Origin: Methanocellales archaeon
Lineage (GTDB): Archaea > Halobacteriota > UBA148
Length of the DNA: 64,000 nt
Reading direction: 5' to 3'
Assembly: GCA_028715985.1 (NCBI GenBank)
Contig: JAQUQR010000005.1
Coordinates: 39,069 to 103,068, forward strand
Numbering within the stretch: the first letter of the stretch is position 1; every line of letters starts with the position of its first letter. Below are positions 57,901 through 64,000 of the stretch, piece by piece. Both the position numbers and the translations under genes were made by a program. The notes beneath the pieces are model-generated. The model did no database searches and was not told the DNA's origin. It saw only the letters and a program-made list of their open reading frames with translations.

Positions 57901-58121
57901 ATCGACTTATATCTGAGCATGACATCCTTGAGGATCTTATTCCATGCCGTGCCGAGATGTATTCTTCCTGTGGTATATGGGGGGCCATCCAAAAAATAGA
58001 ACATATCCCCTCGTGAGCGATGATTTCGAGTAAGATCATATGCATCTACACTCTTCCAAAATTCCATTACATTTTTTTCCACTTCTTGAGCGTCGTATCT
58101 GCTCGTTACTTCCCGGAGCAT
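54963..58121 (-). CDS. ileS: Isoleucyl-tRNA synthetase
   Basis: A 1052-residue class Ia synthetase from the ATG at 58121; a longer frame would overlap rfcS. The HIGH-equivalent HLGT is at 55-58 and KMSKS at 594-598. The editing (CP1) domain, a zinc-ligand pair (MCECG..CTCGK) and the anticodon-binding domain follow. The C-terminal archaeal extension is present. It charges tRNA(Ile). Divergent from rfcS with about 46 nt between start codons. Confidence 0.97.
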   Translation of the reverse strand: MLREVTSRYDAQEVEKNVMEFWKSVDAYDLTRNHRSRGDMFYFLDGPPYTTGRIHLGTAWNKILKDVMLRYKSMRGFRVLDRAGWDMHGLPIEVKVEGSLGFRTKKEIEKYGIDKFIAECKRFALESKDQMTLQFKRLGAWLDWTNPYMTLADEYMEAEWWTLKHAYDRGLLERGKRVVNWCPRCETAIADSEVEYWEERHPSIYVKFPLVREDASIVIWTTTPWTIPSNQAIAVHPDFEYSKIRCKNETLIVASGLVEHVLKKGGYEDYEKVDTLRGKDLVGTQYEHPLGDIVPYQQKLDHNIYAADFVTLEVSPEVENTGCVHIAPGHGLEDFLLGKEHQLQIFCPVGPDGFFTTDAGAYADTYVFDANQQVIKDLDERGALLAQGEITHRYGHCWRCKTPIIYLATEQWFIKISELKDRMLTEIPRIVWYPEWAGSARFMDWISSARDWCISRQRYWGTPLPIWMCECGSIEVIGTIKELKERASIPHVELHRPRIDAIKLRCTCGKTMYRVKDVFDVWFDSAVASWANLGFPKDTEKFKKWWPADFITEGHDQTRGWFYSQLGSSMVAFEKAPYKSVLMHGFTLDDEGRKMSKSLGNVVAPEEVIEKYGADALRFYVLSANAPWEDLRFNWEEAQNVHRMLNILWNLYRFPLPYMKLDNFDPYATSFDSIKGHLRPEDLWILSRMYSLIKKVDHMMKDCKLHSATRLLQKFILEDVSRWYVQLIRPRTWTEADDPDKLAAYWVIYDVISQIIKLMAPFTPFITEEIYQNLVRGMDPKALLTVHMCDWPSPSEELIDAKLEANMDVARDIVEASHRARQKAKRKLRWPVKQIIILPYNEEAINSVKNLKSVIMEQANTKEINLLNVGERFNEISLKVIPDLSLIGPRFKGKAEEIINALNKVDGRRLKKDIEKGYQLKLHDQTVKITKDMIHFEETIPEHIYAADFSLGKVYVDVSLTEDVRAEGCARDIVRRIQNMRKELDLDVEAEIDVFVQVGDEQLVDLIDTWRDFISEEIRAKKLELGMEVRVRGDLVRECTVNNVEMRFGITR

Positions 58122-58167
58122 ATAACGACAAGAAGGGTTAAGATATCTTAAACATATTTCTAACAAG

Positions 58168-59133
58168 ATGAACAAGGAAGAGATTTGGGCTGAGAAGTAT
58201 AGGCCTAAGATTTTGGATGAAGTCGTCGGTCAAGATGATATCATCGAACGTCTCAAATCCTATGTTGAATCCAAAAGCCTACCACACATGCTTTTTTCCG
58301 GTCCTGCAGGCGTTGGAAAAACTACGTCTGCCATCGCCCTCGCCAAGGAGCTTTTTGGAGAAGCGTGGGCCAACAATTTCACCGAGCTAAACGCCTCTGA
58401 CGAAAGGGGCATAAACGTCGTCAGAAGCCAGATCAAGAACTTCTCCAGGACAGCACCTTTGGGAGATGCCAGCTTCAAGATCATCTTCCTCGACGAAGCA
58501 GACGCCCTAACGCCAGATGCACAGAATGCGCTTAGGAGAACCATGGAAAGATTCTCTGCCACATGTCGCTTTATACTCTCATGCAACTACTCCTCGAAAA
58601 TAATCGAGCCCATCCAATCCAGATGCGCCGTATATAGGTTCAAACCGATATCCAATGCAGCTATCGAGAAAAGGATCAGACATATTGCAGGTATTGAAAA
58701 ACTAAATGTGACCAAGGATGGGCTGGGTGCAATCGAATATGTGGCCATGGGGGACATGCGCAGGGCCATAAATACATTGCAATCAGCAGCAGTCCTTAGC
58801 AATCAAATAGACGCTGAAGCGATATACAAGATAGCTGCTATGGCCCGCCCAATAGAGATAAACGAGTTGGTCGAACTTGCTATGAAAGGTGATTTCATGG
58901 GGGCAAGGGACAAACTGGATTTATTGCTCATAGAGCAGGGTTTATCCGGGGAGGATGTAATCAGCCAGATCCATAGGTCCATAATGGACTTCGGCGGCAT
59001 CTCAGAGAAGTTGAGGGTTCAGTTGCTCGACAAGATAGGAGAGATCGACTTCCGCCTAACGGAAGGCGCTCACGAGCGCATACAACTGGAGGCACTGATA
59101 GCCCATTTGGTGTTGGCCGGTGCAAAGGAATAA
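58168..59133 (+). CDS. rfcS: Replication factor C small subunit
   Basis: A 321-residue AAA+ protein. Walker A GPAGVGKT is at 45-52, Walker B DEAD at 109-112 and the RFC box SRC at 151-153. With the large subunit it loads the PCNA clamp. The gene is uninterrupted; rfcS is a known intein site in archaea, but no intein is present here. It is followed by an HTH-array nuclease gene 121 nt downstream. Confidence 0.97.
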   Translation: MNKEEIWAEKYRPKILDEVVGQDDIIERLKSYVESKSLPHMLFSGPAGVGKTTSAIALAKELFGEAWANNFTELNASDERGINVVRSQIKNFSRTAPLGDASFKIIFLDEADALTPDAQNALRRTMERFSATCRFILSCNYSSKIIEPIQSRCAVYRFKPISNAAIEKRIRHIAGIEKLNVTKDGLGAIEYVAMGDMRRAINTLQSAAVLSNQIDAEAIYKIAAMARPIEINELVELAMKGDFMGARDKLDLLLIEQGLSGEDVISQIHRSIMDFGGISEKLRVQLLDKIGEIDFRLTEGAHERIQLEALIAHLVLAGAKE

Positions 59134-59254
59134 GTTCTTGCTCCTCCAAAAGGCGCAAAAAGCATGTGCATCAAACATTTTAGATGATTTTGACCTACAC
59201 AATGAAATGAGTAGACAAAAGGCAAATAAGTGATTTGGATTTAGCTAAAAGAGG

Positions 59255-60721
59255 ATGTTAGAAGGAAAACGAATCAAAAAGACTAAGAAGATGCTTGAAA
59301 TCGAGAGAAAGATTGGAGAGCCGATAGAGGTCTTTCTTAGGCGAGAATATATTGATAATAAAAAATCCGCTATAAAGATGGGTGCGATTTTAGGTGTGGG
59401 TTCAAGCACTATCCGAAATTGGTTAAAAGAAGCCGGAATAAAAAGAAGAGGTCTAAGTGAGGCAAGGTTTGCACATTTTGACAAAGAAGTTGAAAAGCCC
59501 TCGGATGAGCAGTTACGCAAATGGTATGTTGACGAGAAGAAGTCTACGCCTGAGATTGGAAAAATCCTAGGTGTTAATGGTAGCACAATTGTAGACTGGT
59601 TAAAAGAAGCGGGAATAAAAAGAAGAGACCAAAGAGATGCTAGGTTTTTATCCGTGGGTAAAGAGATCATAAAACCTTCAAATGACCAGTTACGTAGATG
59701 GTACATCGATGAAGGTAAATCTACATATGAAATAGGCAAAGATTTGGGTGTTAATTGGGCTACTGCCTTGAATTGGTTAAAAGAAGCTGGCATACCGATA
59801 AGACATGATTATTATGAGATGCATGGTTATGATTTTGAAAAACCCTCAACAGATCAACTACGTAAGTGGTATGTTGCTGATAAAAAATCAACTATGGAGG
59901 TAGCTGAAATTGTAGGAGTGAGTTTTGGGACTGTTTCGAATTGGTTGAAAGAAGCCAACATACCAATAAGGGATCAAAGCGAGGCTAAATTTGTGCAGTA
60001 TGGTAAAGAAATCCAAAAACCAGCAGATGAATTATTACGTAGGTGGTACATCGATGAGAGAGAATCAACATATGAAATTGCAGAAATTATCGGCGTCAGT
60101 AGGTCAACTGTCTCACATTGGTTAGAGGGTGCTGGGGTACAGAGAAGAGACGATAGAGAGCAGGTATTCGCTTATTATGGTAAAGAAGTTGAAAAACCCT
60201 CAGATGAACAGTTACGCAAATGGTATGTTGACGAGAAGAAATCTTCCACTGAGATAGCTGAGATTATAGGTGTTAGTCATAATGCCATACTCCGTTGGTT
60301 AGATCGAGCTGAAATATCAAGAAGAGAAGTCCTATATGGTTATAAAGAATGGTTACAGTGCGCAGATGGACATGAAGTTAGAAGTGGGTATGAGAGAAGG
60401 GTGGATGATTGGTTGTACTTCAATGGGGTTGCACATGATTATAATGAAGAACTGCCTGGGGATAGGAAATATAAATGTGATTTTAAGGTGGAAGACTGGT
60501 ATATCGAAGTGTGGGGTTTAATAGGAATAGGTTCCTACGATGAGAAAACAGAGAGAAAGATCAATTATTATGAGAAACATGGCTTAAAACGAATAGACAT
60601 TTTTCATTATGATTTTGACACAAACGATTGGATGAAGAAGTTAGAGCCATTATTAGAATTTTCAAATCCTGAGGAAAGGGTACAACGTTTTCTTAAAGAT
60701 TTTGATCCGATCAATAAATAA
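59255..60721 (+). CDS. Six-repeat helix-turn-helix protein with Vsr-like nuclease domain
   Basis: A 488-residue protein. Residues about 20-365 are six tandem repeats of 56-59 residues, beginning near 20, 79, 138, 194, 253 and 312. Each has a LRRWYIDEKKS-type helix, then an EIGKILGV-turn-STVSNWLKEAGI helix-turn-helix and a KRR/IR linker. Residues about 370-488 look like a PD-(D/E)xK domain of the Vsr/MmcB type: E380 (SGYE), D409 (CDF), E418 and W420 (YIEVWG), a tyrosine/lysine patch (SYDEKTERKINYY) and a C-terminal strand. The array should read a long DNA site and the nuclease cut it. I do not know this architecture as a named family; homing endonucleases with HTH modules and transposon-type regulators are the closest ideas. 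Confidence 0.75.
   Translation: MLEGKRIKKTKKMLEIERKIGEPIEVFLRREYIDNKKSAIKMGAILGVGSSTIRNWLKEAGIKRRGLSEARFAHFDKEVEKPSDEQLRKWYVDEKKSTPEIGKILGVNGSTIVDWLKEAGIKRRDQRDARFLSVGKEIIKPSNDQLRRWYIDEGKSTYEIGKDLGVNWATALNWLKEAGIPIRHDYYEMHGYDFEKPSTDQLRKWYVADKKSTMEVAEIVGVSFGTVSNWLKEANIPIRDQSEAKFVQYGKEIQKPADELLRRWYIDERESTYEIAEIIGVSRSTVSHWLEGAGVQRRDDREQVFAYYGKEVEKPSDEQLRKWYVDEKKSSTEIAEIIGVSHNAILRWLDRAEISRREVLYGYKEWLQCADGHEVRSGYERRVDDWLYFNGVAHDYNEELPGDRKYKCDFKVEDWYIEVWGLIGIGSYDEKTERKINYYEKHGLKRIDIFHYDFDTNDWMKKLEPLLEFSNPEERVQRFLKDFDPINK
59483..59545 (+). repeat. 63-nt repeat inside HTH array, copy 1
   Basis: Matches 60182-60244 at 59 of 63 positions by eye. All four differences are at silent third codon positions, so both encode the same peptide (residues about 77-97). 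Confidence 0.8.
60182..60244 (+). repeat. 63-nt repeat inside HTH array, copy 2
   Basis: Second copy of the array segment, corresponding to the start of repeat six (residues about 310-330). Other repeats differ much more from each other. Confidence 0.8.
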
Positions 60722-60728
60722 CGATATC

Positions 60729-61190
60729 TCATTTACCCTTTTGATCAATCAAGGATTGATATATTTCATCTATCAAATCTTCAATTTCAATGTCTCTTTC
60801 CTTCGCTACTAATAATGCAGAAATCTCTATTCCAACCATATTAGCCAGGCTTTCTTGTTTTTTGTTTACCAGAGCTATGGCTTCTTTTCTACTTAACCCT
60901 GTAACCATAATCCTCTCTATGGCGCGCTCAAAGACGGACTGTTCTCTCTTTAGGTCAGGTCTGAAGCCCAGCGGAATCTCGATTGTTTTAAAGTCAAAGG
61001 TAGGGCTTATCTCATCATCTTCTGTGGATACTAACCCATCTTTCTTTGCTTTGTTGAGAACTTCTTTTGCCTGTTCTGGCGAGAACCAACCCAGATCAAG
61101 GGAAAGCGCAAATATGAACTCAGAGGTTGTGAGGGCGTTTTTCCCCCTCTTCCTGAAGGGCATGGCAACCGTTTGCATCATATCGGTCAT
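60729..61190 (-). CDS. DUF2240 family protein
   Basis: About 153 residues from ATG at 61190; the long upstream extension overlaps the macro-domain gene and lacks a plausible start. The N-terminal winged-helix-like part (ALTTSEFIFALSLDLGWFSPEQAKEVLNKAKKDGLV cannot be quoted whole, about 18-55) matches the archaeal DUF2240 family. A C-terminal helical region follows. Function unknown, possibly nucleic-acid-associated. 43 nt after the macro-domain stop in the same direction. Confidence 0.8.
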   Translation of the reverse strand: MTDMMQTVAMPFRKRGKNALTTSEFIFALSLDLGWFSPEQAKEVLNKAKKDGLVSTEDDEISPTFDFKTIEIPLGFRPDLKREQSVFERAIERIMVTGLSRKEAIALVNKKQESLANMVGIEISALLVAKERDIEIEDLIDEIYQSLIDQKGK

Positions 61191-61233
61191 GATATCACAC
61201 TCAATTAGGATCTTGAAATAAAATACCTGGTGC

Positions 61234-61755
61234 TCAGTAGCTACCCAACTCTTTCTGGAATATATTATAAGTGCGATCATCGATGAGGGTGAAAATGATG
61301 GTTTTAATCCCAGTGTCAATATTGGAATAATCGATTGCAGTTTGAATCATAATCTTTGCGCACTTATCCTTGGGGTAGCCAAACGCTCCCGTGCTTATGG
61401 CAGGGAACGCGATACTTTTTACATTATATTCATCTGCCAGCCTAAGGCTGTTTAATGTTGCATTCTTTAGTTTTTCATCTTCCTCCCCCTCACCCATTTG
61501 GGGTCCGACGGCATGAATGACGTACTTTGCTTTCAGCTTGCCTGCAGTCGTGATGATGGCTTGACCTACCTCTATTTCACCGATTTTGTTGCTCTCATCC
61601 TGTATTATGTGTCCTCCTTTCTTCACTATTGCTCTAGCAACCCCTCCACCATGCTGTAGTTTTGTATTAGCAGCGTTTACTATTGCGTCTACACTCATTT
61701 CCGTTATGTCTCCCTTGTCCAGCTTGATAGTCGTGTTTTTAAATTTCTTTTCCAT
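61234..61755 (-). CDS. Macro-domain ADP-ribose-binding protein
   Basis: A 173-residue macro domain. VDAIVNAANTKLQHGGGVARAIVKKGG is the ADP-ribose pocket with the catalytic-loop asparagines, and AFPAISTGAFGYPKDKCA is the second loop. Such proteins remove or bind ADP-ribose or O-acetyl-ADP-ribose. Upstream of DUF2240 and likely in the same transcript. Divergent from rps8e. Confidence 0.93.
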   Translation of the reverse strand: MEKKFKNTTIKLDKGDITEMSVDAIVNAANTKLQHGGGVARAIVKKGGHIIQDESNKIGEIEVGQAIITTAGKLKAKYVIHAVGPQMGEGEEDEKLKNATLNSLRLADEYNVKSIAFPAISTGAFGYPKDKCAKIMIQTAIDYSNIDTGIKTIIFTLIDDRTYNIFQKELGSY

Positions 61756-61820
61756 TTAAGTCCCCTTTTTTATGCTTATAGCAGATGCATTAAAATACTT
61801 GTGTTCAAATAAGGGATAGC

Positions 61821-62198
61821 ATGAAATGGCAAGGTAAATCCAGACGTAAGGCAACTGGCGGTCGACTGAGATCGACAAGAAGCAAAAGGAAGCATGAAAT
61901 GGGACGTGATAGCGTAGAGGCACATATCGGTCCAATCAAGAGATTGAAATTACGTGTAATGGGTGGTGGCGAAAAGATAAGTTTACATCGGGGCGACGTT
62001 GCCAATGTCACAGATCCAAAGACCGGCAAGACACAAGTGGTTGAAATCCAAACAGTAGATGCAAATCCAGCAAATCAGCACTATGTTAGGCGAAATATAC
62101 TTATGAAGGGTGCGGTAATCAGGACCAAATTAGGCAAGGCAAAGATCAACAACCGCCCAGGACAAGATGGAATCGTAAATGCTGTTTTAATCGAGTGA
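61821..62198 (+). CDS. rps8e: 30S ribosomal protein S8e
   Basis: A 125-residue basic protein. The N-terminal [17 protein letters not shown] with its lysine/arginine tail, and the C-terminal [12 protein letters not shown] and [13 protein letters not shown] elements are the archaeal S8e pattern. It binds the small ribosomal subunit. ATG preceded by a weak GGGATAG ribosome-binding site. Confidence 0.97.
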   Translation: MKWQGKSRRKATGGRLRSTRSKRKHEMGRDSVEAHIGPIKRLKLRVMGGGEKISLHRGDVANVTDPKTGKTQVVEIQTVDANPANQHYVRRNILMKGAVIRTKLGKAKINNRPGQDGIVNAVLIE

Positions 62199-62604
62199 AT
62201 TGATATCTCCCCTATATTATTTAGGGTTCCTGCAACTTGTCGGGAATTTGGTATTTCTCTATCAATTATAGCTATAATTATCCCATAGCTAGGATTATTC
62301 CGAATGTATCCGTAGTTTTTGGAGGTAGTAAAATGTATATAAGTAGGGGTAAAAATCGATTGTTAGCCTGTCCTTAGTTTTATGCCCCTATTTTGAAATT
62401 TTGTTAGTGGCAACTGTTTTATTTTAATATTTGACTGTCCAGATTTGATTGTATGGATGATGTGCTGCAAATATTGGTGATTTCATATTACAGACAGACT
62501 TTTAAAAAGAGAGCAAATACATATGCAGAAGAAACTTTTAAAGGAATGTTGAAATTAATGAGATGGATATTTCTCTTCTTAATGCCACCATTTCTCGTGA
62601 CTTT
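62199..62604. other. Intergenic with palindrome and hairpin
   Basis: A 16-bp perfect palindrome AATTATAGCTATAATT lies at 62264-62279. About 50 nt on, TATATAAGTAGGGG (about 62335-62350) and a later ATGCCCCTA (about 62382-62390) can pair as a TAGGGG/CCCCTA stem with a 30-nt loop. No convincing coding frame. The region may hold an operator and a structured transcript end for rps8e or a small RNA. Confidence 0.35.
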
Positions 62605-63171
62605 TTACTCTCTTTTTACCATGACTGTTGCAAGCACGACACTCAATATCCCTATCAGGATCATCAAGCCCATCATATTGAGCTCAGGCAATGCCACCGG
62701 TGCAGAATAGGGGGTAACGGGTGAGATCACCTCAACATAGAACGAAGTGTAGGAGAGATCATAATATGTAGTTGAGCCGATTGTAAAAGAAGCGTTGCTG
62801 TCCACGGTTATAGTTTTGTTTCCAGCATCAGTCCCATATTCTATCGTAAGCGAGAGCGTTACATTTTTTGTAGAACCCGGAGATAAATCGAAATTACTTT
62901 CAGAAAAAGAATAATCCCTGATGATGCTATAATCGGGAGAGCTTTCGTTTATGCTGAGCTTCACGTTCTCGGTTACGGTTGATTCAGACATGGCACGGAT
63001 GGTATATTCGACTTCGTTATCATGTTCACCTGCTTCAGCGTCTATGACATAAGCAGATAACGAAATGCCAGGAGACATTTTATGGATTTGGCCGCTTACA
63101 TTCACGGGAATAAAAAATGGTAAACTGATTAGGATTGCCATACAAAAACATGCAGTTACAAGTCTACTCAT
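62605..63171 (-). CDS. Secreted protein with C-terminal anchor
   Basis: A 188-residue protein. A signal peptide (about 1-26, hydrophobic CFCMAILISLPFF with VSG cleavage) is followed by a beta-rich ectodomain with many N-glycosylation sequons (for example NESS, NVTL and NKTI) and a C-terminal PELN plus transmembrane helix (about 163-186, ending KRE). That tail resembles archaeal sorting/anchor signals of the PEF/PGF-CTERM kind, but the exact class is unclear. Likely a cell-surface protein. The FN3-like gene upstream ends 63 nt before its start and may be cotranscribed. Confidence 0.75.
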   Translation of the reverse strand: MSRLVTACFCMAILISLPFFIPVNVSGQIHKMSPGISLSAYVIDAEAGEHDNEVEYTIRAMSESTVTENVKLSINESSPDYSIIRDYSFSESNFDLSPGSTKNVTLSLTIEYGTDAGNKTITVDSNASFTIGSTTYYDLSYTSFYVEVISPVTPYSAPVALPELNMMGLMILIGILSVVLATVMVKRE

Positions 63172-63234
63172 CTGAACTCCACCACTTAATTATATGTTAT
63201 CTTATAAATGTTTAGGCAATACAAATCGCTCGCA

Positions 63235-64000
63235 TCATCCTGTCACATTAACTGCACCATAATCCTTAGAAGTGCCGAGCGATGCACGGGCAATCGCACA
63301 GAATACCTTGTAGCCCGTGCTGGTACCATCAGGTATGTCAACACGAACCATCCTGTCCGTATACCCGTTGGCTGGGAGTAAGAACGAATCGCTCGTCCAG
63401 TTAAACCAAGAAAGGTTTGCACGTTCCCCATCAGGGATACCAGAAAGCGTTATACTCAGCTCAATGGCTTCCTGGAAGGATTGCGTACTTCTCACCCTTA
63501 GGGTGAAGTTGGTGGAATTTCCAGCGGTGGTCTCGTTTATCTTCGGAATTATAATGACTGCAATGCCCCCTAGGGGCTGTTCTGCAATCGTAACTGCAGT
63601 ATTGTTGGACCAGGAGGTGTTTATGTTTCCAACGATGTCAACAGTGCGGATGCTTATTTCATATGTGCTTCCAGGGTTCAATCCGGTGGCGTTGTAGTAA
63701 TTTGTGGTATTGGATACGTTTGCTGCCCAGTTTCCATTAATGTAAATCATCGTGTGATTGAAATCATTTGGCTGGGCCCCGATAGGCGGATTAGTCCATG
63801 TCCATTTAATCCATGTTTTGCTGCCTGTCAGCCTTGTCGGATTTACACCGTTGGCAGGAGGTATATTATCAACTCCAACGGTCATGTTCACGGTGTTGTT
63901 GACATTGGAGACGTTGTCATAGGCAGTGATGGTGAGGTTAACCCACCCACTGGTAGCCCCTCTGTCAGCTATAATCGTCGTATTCGTCCAGTAGTCCCCG
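63235..64000 (-). CDS. Surface protein with fibronectin type III domain, partial (N-terminus beyond right edge)
   Basis: The open frame reaches the right edge without a start. The visible C-terminal 255 residues contain a fibronectin type III-like domain (WIKWTWTNPPIGAQPNDFNHTMIYING..TGLNPGSTYEISIRTVDIVGNI) and a following beta domain rich in NxT/S sequons. Methanogen/ANME-type extracellular proteins often carry such WTNP repeats. No transmembrane segment is at the C-terminus. Probably a multi-domain surface protein. It and the anchored protein downstream may function together. Confidence 0.8.
   Translation of the reverse strand, partial: GDYWTNTTIIADRGATSGWVNLTITAYDNVSNVNNTVNMTVGVDNIPPANGVNPTRLTGSKTWIKWTWTNPPIGAQPNDFNHTMIYINGNWAANVSNTTNYYNATGLNPGSTYEISIRTVDIVGNINTSWSNNTAVTIAEQPLGGIAVIIIPKINETTAGNSTNFTLRVRSTQSFQEAIELSITLSGIPDGERANLSWFNWTSDSFLLPANGYTDRMVRVDIPDGTSTGYKVFCAIARASLGTSKDYGAVNVTG

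Noticed and set aside
59255..60350. CRISPR-like periodic repeats
   Set aside because: The period of about 170 nt lies within one open reading frame, with protein-level conservation and no uniform spacers.
62453..62710. 85-codon plus-strand frame with a hydrophobic centre
   Set aside because: Its second half is antisense to the transmembrane end of the secreted protein and there is no ribosome-binding site.
1..64000. tRNA, rRNA or CRISPR arrays
   Set aside because: Intergenic regions were read for T-loop-like and repeat-spacer patterns; none convincing was found.

Overview
The window looks like a chromosomal segment of a euryarchaeon, most likely a methanogen or anaerobic methane/alkane oxidiser relative (Methanomicrobia / Syntrophoarchaeia-like). 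The evidence is archaeal information genes (ribosomal protein S8e, RfcS, the archaeal RPA operon, TiaS, thermosome), a tetrahydromethanopterin gene (MptE-like), a geranylgeranyl reductase, the archaeal siroheme-dependent heme pathway, TATA-box promoters and short leaders. Lineage is an inference from gene content; no rRNA or tRNA gene was seen.

Layout. 1-3.1 kb: three radical SAM genes, two of them divergent paralogs. 3.1-7.5 kb: geranylgeranyl reductase with a chorismate-lyase-like gene, a small zinc protein, a CBS/DRTGG family II pyrophosphatase and two small membrane proteins. 7.7-10.8 kb: an AT-rich defence patch with a frameshifted GHKL-ATPase/HEPN gene and a BglII-like type II restriction-modification pair. 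10.9-13.4 kb: a B12-binding radical SAM protein coupled to a DUF1786 protein. 13.7-23.5 kb: a one-direction cluster that encodes every step from glutamyl-tRNA to heme b through siroheme (ahbD, ahbA, ahbB, Met8-like siroheme synthase, hemA, hemB, hemL, hemC, cobA, hemD, ahbC), mostly joined by overlapping stop/start codons. 23.7-30 kb: CBS and zinc-finger genes, grpE-dnaK-dnaJ and the thermosome. 30-35.6 kb: AbrB regulator, PrsW-like protease, HTH regulator divergent from tiaS, and pdxS-pdxT.

35.6-42.3 kb looks like an accessory region. A Kef-type antiporter and its TrkA-C partner lie between two copies of the 3' end of pdxT, followed by a DUF3800 protein and a 1259-residue single-chain restriction-methylase. 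42.5-50.3 kb: small membrane protein, the RPA operon, a DUF362 ferredoxin, a lipoprotein HtrA protease, a DUF2178 x2 - XRE operon and an EamA transporter. 50.4-54.8 kb: a sulfur/Fe-S group (nadA, fdhD, sufS, with larE divergent) and an MptE-like gene. 54.9-59.1 kb: ileS divergent from rfcS.

59.3-60.7 kb holds the most unusual gene: a protein with six tandem helix-turn-helix repeats fused to a Vsr-like PD-(D/E)xK nuclease domain. The window ends with DUF2240, a macro-domain protein, S8e, and two secreted surface proteins, the last of which runs off the right edge.
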